Positions 1-5,730 of a DNA stretch of 5,730 nt are shown one piece after another. Made by a program: the position numbers and the translations under genes. Positions within the stretch are counted from its first letter, which is position 1; the number at the start of each line of letters is the position of its first letter. This stretch comes from Desulfobacteraceae bacterium (GTDB taxonomy: Bacteria > Desulfobacterota > Desulfobacteria > Desulfobacterales > UBA11574): positions 1 through 5,730 of the forward strand of contig PKTV01000012.1 in the NCBI GenBank assembly GCA_002868985.1, in the 5' to 3' direction. The notes under the pieces were generated by a model that saw only the letters and a program-made list of their open reading frames with translations, did no database searches and was not told the DNA's origin.

Positions 1-44
1 CAACGCTGAGGTTGGGCCAAAAGATTATTTTGAGATAGCTTCAT
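1..44 (-). CDS. possible 5' end of a further gene, cut by window edge
   Basis: An ATG at 44-42 opens a minus-strand frame that stays open to the window edge (14 codons, beginning MKLSQNNLLAQPQR). The other two frames here meet stops. It would start 27 bases after the stop of the HAMP protein gene, a normal operon spacing. No Shine-Dalgarno sequence is visible before it (the upstream bases are CCAACAAC), and 14 codons is too little to prove coding. The product cannot be named. Confidence 0.25.
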   Translation of the reverse strand, partial: MKLSQNNLLAQPQR

Positions 45-71
45 GTTGTTGGGTTGATGGAGTTAGCTGTT

Positions 72-698
72 TTACATATCAGACCGGCGCTTATTTTCTC
101 GATCACTTATGTCATCTATTTTGAATACGGATAAGTGCTTATGGTAAATATCGGCCTGTTTTTTTAAAGTGTTAAGGGCATTTTGATATTCGGTTGGCGC
201 CATTTCACCCGCTGTTACATCTTCCAACGTTGCTATTAAGAGGTCATAATCTTTTTTGATGGTCATGATGTGGTCAGACAGAAAATCGATCATGTCATTA
301 ACCTGAGCGGCTTCATTTTTAAGAAAATCATATCGCCGTAAAAAAATTTTTCGGGTTAAGTCACCCTGAGAAATTTTTTTAAACGTATTTGAAAAGTTGA
401 CCAAAGGGCCGCAGAATTTATGATTGATCATCATCTGATATATTAAACTAATCAAAAGCACGGCAAAGAGCGCAAGGGATAACCGGTCCAATAAAACAAT
501 AAAAAACTTTGCCGAATAATGTTGAGCATATAAATCGTTGATTTTAAAAATTTCCTGATAAAATGGATATAACACCGACCCAAGGATTACAAGAACAACC
601 AGCAACATAAGCATCAGGTTGGCGAGCATCATTTTGAAATGAATTTTATTGGCGATTAAATAGTTTTTCAACTGTCGCTGATTAGCTGTTCGTTTCAT
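72..698 (-). CDS. two-TM HAMP-domain protein without an output domain
   Basis: A 208-residue inner-membrane protein if started at the ATG at 698-696. A longer frame begins at 752, but that start would lie 71 bases inside the upstream gene, whereas the 698 start has a purine-rich AGGCAGGG just before it. Seen: a basic N-terminus, TM1 around residues 24-46, a short outside loop of about 20 residues, TM2 around 65-90, then a HAMP-like stretch around 92-143 (GPLVNF, the GDL turn, and a degenerate second helix DFLKNEAAQVNDM where DEIGELxxxFNxM is usual). A charged, probably helical tail of about 65 residues follows. No kinase, GGDEF, EAL, HD or methyl-accepting signalling domain follows the HAMP. 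It overlaps the preceding gene by 17 bases, suggesting translational coupling. Inferred role: relay or adaptor in the membrane for the neighbouring sensor. A MCP-type annotation would be over-reach. Confidence 0.8.
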   Translation of the reverse strand: MKRTANQRQLKNYLIANKIHFKMMLANLMLMLLVVLVILGSVLYPFYQEIFKINDLYAQHYSAKFFIVLLDRLSLALFAVLLISLIYQMMINHKFCGPLVNFSNTFKKISQGDLTRKIFLRRYDFLKNEAAQVNDMIDFLSDHIMTIKKDYDLLIATLEDVTAGEMAPTEYQNALNTLKKQADIYHKHLSVFKIDDISDRENKRRSDM

Positions 699-1125
699 TT
701 TGCCCTGCCTTTTTATTTTGATCTGTTTCTGATTGTTCTTTAAAAACGTCATCCTTCATTATGTGCCACTCGATATGTTCCTGGTGCTTTAATTGAATTG
801 ACCCTCCATTTTCCGGATGATAATAAAAGGATTGGGTAAATTTTAATCCATCTGTATTTTTGTAGTTAATGGTATATAAACGATTATTCCCTTCCAGGCT
901 TTCTTTCATACTTGAGATAAGGTAGACATCTATTTTGTCTCCGCCGAGCCCATAAGTAAGCGTTTCTTTTGTAATTTCAAAAAACCGATCTTGATATCTG
1001 GGCTCAGAGGTTGTCCATTTCCCGATTAAATTTAAAGGAATATCCGTGTTCTTTCCAGGGTAGAACACGAATATGGAAGCGCCAATTAAGATTAAAGCTA
1101 CAATTACAATCCATTTAAGTTTCAT
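682..1125 (-). CDS. small membrane-anchored protein with lipocalin-like GKW motif
   Basis: A 147-residue protein I do not recognise as a named family. Residues 4-22 form one hydrophobic segment after MKLK. It has no lipobox cysteine and no clear signal peptidase site, so an uncleaved anchor with the rest in the periplasm is likely. Residues 34-122 look beta-rich: they begin with LIGKW (W37), followed by alternating hydrophobic and polar strands (FFEIT, LTYGL, VYLIS, LYTINY, FTQSFYY) and end at EWHI (W120). A GKW near the start of a single beta barrel is reminiscent of lipocalin-like domains, but this is a resemblance only. The last 25 residues are hydrophilic, rich in K, E, Q and N. Start at 1125 is supported by GTGGAAG four bases upstream. 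It follows the HD-GYP gene by 60 bases and overlaps the HAMP gene by 17, so it probably belongs to the same transcript. Confidence 0.8.
   Translation of the reverse strand: MKLKWIVIVALILIGASIFVFYPGKNTDIPLNLIGKWTTSEPRYQDRFFEITKETLTYGLGGDKIDVYLISSMKESLEGNNRLYTINYKNTDGLKFTQSFYYHPENGGSIQLKHQEHIEWHIMKDDVFKEQSETDQNKKAGQNETNS
703..710 (-). promoter_or_regulatory. ribosome binding site that decides the HAMP gene start
   Basis: On the minus strand AGGCAGGG stands four bases (CAAA) before the ATG at 698. It lies inside the end of the upstream gene's coding sequence, which fits coupled translation of an overlapping pair. This is the main reason for preferring 698 over the in-frame ATG at 752. Confidence 0.5.
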
Positions 1126-1162
1126 TTTTCTTCCACTTTTTTTGTGATGTTACACTGTATAA

Positions 1163-1180
1163 TATTATCTTTAAATAATA
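1163..1180. repeat. short AT-only inverted repeat in the gap after the HD-GYP gene
   Basis: TATTAT and ATAATA (1163-1168 and 1175-1180) form a perfect 6-bp stem with a 6-base loop in the 60-base gap. On the plus strand it is followed by G and a run of six T. On the minus strand, the direction of the genes, it has no T-run, so it should not end the operon transcript. With only A-T pairs the hairpin would be weak, and its function is uncertain. Confidence 0.25.
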
Positions 1181-1185
1181 GTTTT

Positions 1186-3303
1186 TTATGCTGCTTTTGT
1201 TTTTTCTTGTCTCATAATCGCCAAAAAGGCGTTTACAACAACAGGGTCGAACTGACAGCCCGCTTCTTCGGTTATCAAATCAACGACGCGCTCAAGCGCC
1301 CATCCCTCCCGATAAGGCCTATCTGATTTTAACGCGTCATAAACATCGGCTACGGCAAGAATCCTGGCCCCGATGTCTATTTCATTGCCGGAAAGGCCGC
1401 CGGGATATCCTTTTCCGTCGAATCGTTCATGATGCTGTAAAACCATGGGGAGGATGTCCTTATACGATGCAATCGGTTCAAGAATTCTCGCGCCGATAGA
1501 AGGATGCTTTTTAATCATCGTGTACTCCTCGTCGTCAAGTGCCCCGGGTTTATCGAGAATAGATAAAGGAATGCCGACTTTTCCGATATCATGAAGCAGG
1601 GCAGCGCGATGCAAATCATCCAACTTCTTGGATGAAAGCGCCAACGCAGAACCAATCTTCAACGCCATTTCCGTAACACGCGTCGAATGACCGGCGGTCC
1701 AGGATGACTTGGCATCGACGGTACGCGCAAGTGCCTTTAATGTGCCCCAGCTAATCTGGTCCATCTCTTCGATTAGGGTTGCATTTGAAAGGGCAACCGC
1801 CATCTGATCCGCCATCTGGCGGGCTTGGATAATGTCCTCGGCGTTATAGGCTTTGGTTTGAGATCTTCCTATGGTTATCACTGCTTTCAGCTTTATTTTG
1901 ACAAAAATGGGAAGGATTAGAAACGATCCGATCCCTTGTCCCGCAAGGGTCGAAAGAAATGACAGTTGGTTTTCGTCCGCGTCAATGACCAGATATTCCG
2001 GACGGGAATTGAATGTATCAAGATCGAAAGGTCTGAATTCGATGGAATTTTCGAATAATTCCTTTCTCTGACCGTAGATGTTGGAATATACCCGGGCGGT
2101 ATTCCCCTGATTGGAATCCATCAGGCATATGGCGACGCTGTCACAGACAAACCAATCGTATATGCCATGGATGATGGTTTCAACGATGATTTTGGCATCC
2201 AGTGATGACAAAATGGCGCGATCGATCTCTGCTTTGGTCTCCAATGTTTTGAATTGACTGTTCAACTGATCGGCCATTTTATTAAAATCCATGGCCAGCT
2301 CTTCAAATTCATCGCCGCTCGTTAGGTTTACTTGGGACTCAAAGTTTTTCATGGCAATCCGGTGAGTTCCCTTTTTCAGCGACTCAAGCGGAACAAGGCT
2401 CTTGCGAATATTATAGATACTTAGAATTATTACCACCCACAAGGCCATGAGAACAACCGCGGGAAAAATTGTTTTAAAATCAGACATGGGCGCAAGCACA
2501 TCGGCTTTTGATTGACTGAGTATCACAGTCCATGCATCAACCAAAAACTGACGATTCATAAAAATTCTGCGGTAACTTGCAAGGTGTTTTTTGTTTTCAA
2601 GGACCAATTCGAACTGACCTGAAACGCTATTTTTAAGCCAAAGATCACCCTTCTTGGGAAATGGATCTTCATTGGAAAGTGAGCTAAAAATTATATTTTC
2701 CGATTCGTCTAAAACACAAAGTTTCGTATCCGGCGGCAATGTATTCCCCTGGTCAATTCCCCACAGGTAGGAAGGGTTAATTTCTCCAATTAAATACCCT
2801 ACATTCGGATCCCCTGGATTCACCAGCCTAACCATCATTATTCCTGGTAAAGATCCCGAACGATTCACCATGGAGATGGCTGTATTTCCAGCATTGATGT
2901 GCTTCATTTCTACTACATTTGGTTTATTGACATTGTTCATTTCTTTGTAAATAGGAACATACCCTTTTGCAGTGTTAAAAAAAACGGCAGCCTTGAAACG
3001 GCTTGCCAGTCGTTCGTTAAAAACAACCAAAGGGATTTGGCCGGGACCATTTAAAGACGCTTTGATAGAAGAAGCGACAAACTGCAATTCGGTTTCTAAA
3101 AATGTCAACCGTTCGAAGATGGAATAAGCATACCCTGTAACCGATTGTTTAAGAAGTTTAAAGCTCTGCTCTTTGAGCTGTTTGGTCACGCGAATGTACG
3201 AAATTATTGAAAGACACAAAATAGGGACAAGTGAACAGGAGACAAACAACACAAAGATTCGGCGGGCGATCTTACTGCTGAAAGTTTTGGTAGTAAGCTT
3301 CAT
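1186..3303 (-). CDS. membrane Cache/HAMP/GAF sensor with HD-GYP c-di-GMP phosphodiesterase
   Basis: A 705-residue inner-membrane receptor predicted to hydrolyse cyclic di-GMP. Order seen: TM1 about 14-37; a periplasmic region 38-278, Cache-like (LIGEINPSYLWG at 171-182 is typical of such sensors); TM2 about 279-298; HAMP about 298-347 (SLVPLESL, then DEFEELAMDFNKM); GAF about 365-505; HD-GYP about 518-697. The HD-GYP signature is complete: H539 in AGHS, the pair H571-D572 in HDIGK with K575, H600 in KKHPSIGA, H624-H625 in QHHERFDGKGYPGG, and D653 in ILAVADVYDAL. This predicts an active metal site rather than a degenerate domain. Four residues before H539 is W535, not the Glu reported for trinuclear-iron HD-GYP enzymes, so a two-metal centre is more likely (inference). 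Start at 3303 directly precedes the TM1 region. Only a weak AGG lies about ten bases upstream, so it may depend on translation of the pilin gene, whose stop is 15 bases away. The periplasmic ligand is unknown. Confidence 0.95.
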   Translation of the reverse strand: MKLTTKTFSSKIARRIFVLFVSCSLVPILCLSIISYIRVTKQLKEQSFKLLKQSVTGYAYSIFERLTFLETELQFVASSIKASLNGPGQIPLVVFNERLASRFKAAVFFNTAKGYVPIYKEMNNVNKPNVVEMKHINAGNTAISMVNRSGSLPGIMMVRLVNPGDPNVGYLIGEINPSYLWGIDQGNTLPPDTKLCVLDESENIIFSSLSNEDPFPKKGDLWLKNSVSGQFELVLENKKHLASYRRIFMNRQFLVDAWTVILSQSKADVLAPMSDFKTIFPAVVLMALWVVIILSIYNIRKSLVPLESLKKGTHRIAMKNFESQVNLTSGDEFEELAMDFNKMADQLNSQFKTLETKAEIDRAILSSLDAKIIVETIIHGIYDWFVCDSVAICLMDSNQGNTARVYSNIYGQRKELFENSIEFRPFDLDTFNSRPEYLVIDADENQLSFLSTLAGQGIGSFLILPIFVKIKLKAVITIGRSQTKAYNAEDIIQARQMADQMAVALSNATLIEEMDQISWGTLKALARTVDAKSSWTAGHSTRVTEMALKIGSALALSSKKLDDLHRAALLHDIGKVGIPLSILDKPGALDDEEYTMIKKHPSIGARILEPIASYKDILPMVLQHHERFDGKGYPGGLSGNEIDIGARILAVADVYDALKSDRPYREGWALERVVDLITEEAGCQFDPVVVNAFLAIMRQEKTKAA

Positions 3304-3318
3304 TTGGATAGACCTATG

Positions 3319-3864
3319 TTAAAGTTCTGAAACCAGACCGACATACCGACCCTCGTATGCCCGGACAACATCGTCCTTAGCAACAGTGACTTTAAAAGAT
3401 AGAGCAGTCTGCCCATCTTTCCCCATACTGTAAAGATCATAATCGTCATTTACCGGAACATTAATCATGTTTCTTCGCGCATCCTTCATTACTTCCCCCA
3501 CAGGCATTCCACCAATTCTTAAGTACCGATAAGGATTTCCCCACGGGTCATTAAAGATGCTAATGGTGGTCAGATCGTTGAGACTGTTAGGAAATTGACC
3601 AGCATTATCTATAGCAAAAAATGCGATCTGTTTTTCTATCATTTGAATATCTGTGACAGCTACCGCAATCATGGCGTTATTTTTATATTTCAGATAATTG
3701 GGCAGCGCAATGGCCGATAAGGTACCGATAATCGCAATGACAATCATTATTTCAATAAGCGTAAAACCTTTATTGCTGACGCTCCGATTAAAATACCTCG
3801 AGCGTGCGAAACCGTTTACGCTATTCTCGCAGTCCAAAGATGGATTTTCCACTGGATCATTCAT
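3319..3864 (-). CDS. GspG/type IV pilin-like prepilin
   Basis: A 181-residue prepilin-like protein, the subunit type that builds type IV pili or type II secretion pseudopili in the envelope. Seen: a class III leader ending NKG (G33) before FTLIEIMIVIAIIG, with Phe as the first mature residue and the conserved Glu at mature +5 (E38). The hydrophobic assembly helix spans about 35-56. The globular part carries DPWGNPY (106-112) and DYDLYSMGKDG (141-151), which match the major pseudopilin GspG, whose second motif lies in the calcium-binding region. The mature part has no cysteine, so it lacks the disulfide loop of type IVa pilins. Beyond the usual GspG end it has about 30 more residues including KDDVVRAYEGRYVGL, as in many deltaproteobacterial pilins (from memory). 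The 33-residue leader is long, and no Shine-Dalgarno is visible at ATG 3864. An in-frame TTG at 3837-3835 would give a 24-residue leader. No prepilin peptidase, ATPase or platform gene lies in the window, so assembly must use machinery elsewhere. It heads the probable operon with the HD-GYP gene. Confidence 0.92.
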   Translation of the reverse strand: MNDPVENPSLDCENSVNGFARSRYFNRSVSNKGFTLIEIMIVIAIIGTLSAIALPNYLKYKNNAMIAVAVTDIQMIEKQIAFFAIDNAGQFPNSLNDLTTISIFNDPWGNPYRYLRIGGMPVGEVMKDARRNMINVPVNDDYDLYSMGKDGQTALSFKVTVAKDDVVRAYEGRYVGLVSEL

Positions 3865-4148
3865 ATGCTATAAATTCAATCGGTTAGGAGCATCATGGCT
3901 CAAACAATACCCAGCACTGTTGGTTTGAATCTATATTTACAAATATATCGGCAGGTTTTAACAATAAATTAAGTATTACTAACAAATTAAATCTTTGGTG
4001 GGAATGCAACTTGATAAGAATGCGAATGGGCTAAAAGCATATCTTTTGTGATAAGAAAAAAATAATACAATATGTGGGAATTATTTGCCGAAATTAGGGA
4101 CAAATTGAAGAGTCAGCTCGATAAAGCAACGCCGGATATTATGAAGCA
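3865..4148. other. AT-rich intergenic gap, probable promoter region of the pilin operon
   Basis: The 284 bases between the end of the glycosyltransferase gene and the pilin gene hold no convincing gene. They are AT-rich and contain a 16-bp palindrome (3932-3947) and two copies of TGATAAGAA (4012-4020 and 4049-4057). I could not find a good sigma-70 pair with 16-18 base spacing, nor a sigma-54 GG-N10-GC element, reading towards the pilin gene. The gap length, compared with the tight spacing downstream, makes this the likeliest promoter location. Confidence 0.45.
3932..3947. promoter_or_regulatory. 16-bp palindrome, candidate operator
   Basis: TATATTTACAAATATA has perfect 7-bp arms around a 2-base centre and ends 68 bases before the pilin start codon. 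Its size and symmetry suit a dimeric regulator. It is wholly A/T except for one C, so chance occurrence in AT-rich DNA is a real alternative. Confidence 0.3.
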
Positions 4149-5507
4149 CTATCGACCTTTCCCGGATATTCCTTTGCCTCGACCATACAGCCGGGTGATG
4201 GAATCCGGTGATATGCCCATGAAATACGATAGGACGACCAGTTGATTGATGAGGGTGGTCTTCAGGATACCATGGATCAGCCATCGACGCGGAGAGGTAA
4301 TCACCGGCACGGGGAGTGTCACCACATCTCCTATTTTCTGCAATCGCCGGATCAGCTCAAAATCTTCCATTATCGGAATATTCGAAAACCCGCCCATTTG
4401 ATGAAAAACTTTTGAAAACATAAAAATCGCCTGATCACCGTAAGGCATTTTAAGGCATCGTGAGCGCCAGTTTGCAATGCGCTCTATGAACCTAAGGGAT
4501 GTAACAGGGGAATCGATACGAAGCTCGAATGCCCCGGCAGCGACACCCGGCGGCATAAGAACACCAAGGACGTGCCGGTTAAAATTTTCAGGCAGCAGCG
4601 TATCTGCATGGAGAAAAAGAAGGATATCTTTGGATGCCGCATCGGCGCCCCGGTTCATCTGGCGAGATCGGGGGGGTGATCCCTGAATGACTCTTGCGCC
4701 CAGTGTTTTTGCAATGGAAACCGTATGGTCTGTACTTCCGCCGTCCACCACGATAATTTCTGTGTTATTTCCATGACCAATGCTTGTTATGGTGTCGGCA
4801 ATGTGATGGGCTTCGTTCAAGGCTGGTATGATCACCGAAATGCCATCAGGTGTGACATCACGATGTCCCAAAATCTGAGAGCGTTCCCAGATAAAAATGT
4901 CTTCGGGCCGGTCTATGTCATCCATCTCTTTAAGCAAAGAATAACTGAGCCCAAGATCCGTTGCAATTTTTATGGTTTTTTTCAAAACATCACGTTCTCC
5001 CCATTTTATTCCTGCAAACAGCTTACCGACAGCCGGTGAAAAGGCATTTTTTTGTAACCCGATCAAATAGTAGCCGCCGTCTTTGGCCGGACCCAGCACC
5101 ATCTTTTTTTGTTTTAGAGCAGTAAACGCTTTTGTTATATCCACAGCGGTTAACTCAGGGATATCCGTACCGATAATGACCGCAACGGCTGCCCCGTATT
5201 TAAAGGCATCATCAAAAGCCCGTTGCATACGATATCCAAGATCACCGTCACCTTGTGAAGCGTACTCGAATTCGGATCCAAGCCATTGCTTCATCAATGC
5301 TTCATTGCCACCGTCATAACGGATCTCTATGGTTAAATCGTTTGAGGCCGTCAGCCCCATCATCCGTGACAGGATGTGTTCCGTCATTTTGCGCTGAAGA
5401 TTTGCAGCACCTTTGGTTCCGAGAAGCGGAATCAGTCTGGTTTTAGTGGTTCCTGTTTCCGGAAAACGGGTGAAGATGATGAGACGTTCTTTAGATATCA
5501 AGGGCAT
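4149..5507 (-). CDS. fused DUF2064 (TIGR04282-type) and family-2 glycosyltransferase (TIGR04283-type)
   Basis: A 452-residue soluble protein joining two domains often found as separate neighbouring genes. Residues 8-208 match the DUF2064/'transferase 1' family: FTRFPETGTTKTRLIP (12-27), GTDIPEL (113-119), GPAKDGGYYLIG (139-150), KWGERDVL (168-175) and DIDRPED (198-203). This fold resembles nucleotidyl- and sugar-phosphate transferases. Residues 222-443 match 'transferase 2', a GT-A family-2 glycosyltransferase: ISVIIPALNEAHHI (223-236), VVDGGSTDHT (253-262), the PPRSRQMNRGA stretch (278-288), LFLHADTLLP (297-306, where the metal/nucleotide DxD motif is expected), YGDQAIF (356-362), MEDFEL (380-385) and SPRRW (405-409). 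Both halves look intact. The families are named for co-occurrence with a radical SAM/selenodomain protein. No such gene is in view, and the true substrates are not settled. The start at 5507 has no strong ribosome site but sits at the usual distance from the first motif, and an in-frame stop lies just upstream. Confidence 0.92.
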   Translation of the reverse strand: MPLISKERLIIFTRFPETGTTKTRLIPLLGTKGAANLQRKMTEHILSRMMGLTASNDLTIEIRYDGGNEALMKQWLGSEFEYASQGDGDLGYRMQRAFDDAFKYGAAVAVIIGTDIPELTAVDITKAFTALKQKKMVLGPAKDGGYYLIGLQKNAFSPAVGKLFAGIKWGERDVLKKTIKIATDLGLSYSLLKEMDDIDRPEDIFIWERSQILGHRDVTPDGISVIIPALNEAHHIADTITSIGHGNNTEIIVVDGGSTDHTVSIAKTLGARVIQGSPPRSRQMNRGADAASKDILLFLHADTLLPENFNRHVLGVLMPPGVAAGAFELRIDSPVTSLRFIERIANWRSRCLKMPYGDQAIFMFSKVFHQMGGFSNIPIMEDFELIRRLQKIGDVVTLPVPVITSPRRWLIHGILKTTLINQLVVLSYFMGISPDSITRLYGRGKGISGKGR

Positions 5508-5610
5508 GTTATCATCAAATTATGTTAAATTGCCTGTTTAATAATTTTATTTTCACTCATGAGAGAAGGGAGAAATCCATCGAAATCGCTAATGATGCTT
5601 CATTTTTTGT

Positions 5611-5730
5611 CTAGTTTTCGCCCTTTATCCTTTTAATAATCTTGGGAATGAAAAATGAAACGATAAAAAGTCCTATTGAAAAGAAAACCTTAAAGGATAT
5701 CAGCTCTCCCCAGTTTCCCGAAGCCCACAC
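5611..5730 (-). CDS. C-terminal end of a membrane protein, cut by window edge
   Basis: The only minus-strand frame open from the window edge runs 39 codons to a TAG at 5613-5611. The other two frames stop within 40 bases. The peptide begins VWASGNWGELISF and continues with a hydrophobic segment (about residues 13-30: FKVFFSIGLFIVSFFIPK), then ends in a basic tail KIIKRIKGEN, as expected for the last membrane helix of a polytopic inner-membrane protein with its C-terminus in the cytoplasm. The family cannot be told from this fragment. The stop lies 103 bases before the glycosyltransferase start, so cotranscription is possible but not shown. Confidence 0.6.
   Translation of the reverse strand: MWASGNWGELISFKVFFSIGLFIVSFFIPKIIKRIKGEN

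Noticed and set aside
698..752. Longer start (752) for the HAMP protein, adding 18 residues.
   Set aside because: It would overlap the preceding gene by 71 bases, and the ATG at 698 has a better ribosome site.
1144..1326. Plus-strand frame of 60 codons over the end of the HD-GYP gene.
   Set aside because: Mostly antisense to conserved HD-GYP codons; composition and content give no sign of a real protein.
4132..4171. Nine-base direct repeat CCGGATATT at the glycosyltransferase stop region.
   Set aside because: Only two short copies, one inside coding sequence; no further repeats suggest an array or attachment site.
4072..4245. Plus-strand frame of 57 codons (begins MWELFAEIRDKLKSQL) starting in the intergenic gap and running antisense into the glycosyltransferase end.
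   Set aside because: It looks protein-like, but 97 bases overlap well-conserved glycosyltransferase codons, it has no Shine-Dalgarno and no recognisable family. Homologues in other genomes would reopen it.
4081..4284. Minus-strand frame of 67 codons overlapping the end of the glycosyltransferase gene.
   Set aside because: Another frame of the same strand. The glycosyltransferase frame carries the expected family motifs up to its stop, so there is no need for a frameshift extension.
4725..5039. Plus-strand frame of 104 codons antisense to the glycosyltransferase.
   Set aside because: It is the complement of motif-bearing codons in both domains of the real gene, has no family features, and is explained as a shadow.
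5601..5655. CATTTTT and AAAAATG arms around the end of the partial membrane protein gene as a terminator.
   Set aside because: Arms are A/T-rich and about 40 bases apart, with no GC stem and T-run; not a credible terminator.

Overview
The window is a bacterial chromosomal segment in which every supportable gene lies on the minus strand, so transcription runs from position 5730 towards 1. The gene families point to a Gram-negative anaerobe of the deltaproteobacterial (Desulfobacterota) type. The clues are a pilin ending in a 'KDDVVRAYEG..VGL' tail, a Cache/HAMP/GAF/HD-GYP receptor, and a fusion of the two 'rSAM/selenodomain-associated' transferases. This taxonomic guess is inference from family habits, not a database match.

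In transcription order: (1) the last 39 residues of an unidentified membrane protein (5730-5611). (2) A 103-base gap, then a 452-residue two-domain glycosyltransferase-like protein (5507-4149), a DUF2064/TIGR04282-type nucleotidyltransferase-fold domain fused to a TIGR04283-type family-2 glycosyltransferase. (3) A 284-base AT-rich gap without a convincing gene. It holds a 16-bp palindrome and a repeated 9-mer and probably contains the promoter of the next unit. (4) A compact four-gene set: a GspG/type IV pilin-like prepilin (3864-3319), a membrane HD-GYP cyclic-di-GMP phosphodiesterase receptor 15 bases downstream (3303-1186), a small membrane-anchored protein with a lipocalin-like 'GKW' start (1125-682), and a two-TM protein that ends in a HAMP domain and a helical tail with no output domain (698-72, overlapping its predecessor by 17 bases). 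(5) Possibly the first 14 codons of another gene at the window edge (44-1).

The most interesting reading is that genes 3864 to 72 form one functional module: a fibre subunit, an envelope sensor that degrades c-di-GMP, and two small inner-membrane or periplasmic accessory proteins. Such a set could link an extracellular or pseudopilus signal to c-di-GMP level. The sequence shows close spacing and compatible domains. The functional link is inferred. The glycosyltransferase fusion upstream looks like a separate unit. I see no tRNA, rRNA, CRISPR array, transposase or clear Rho-independent terminator.
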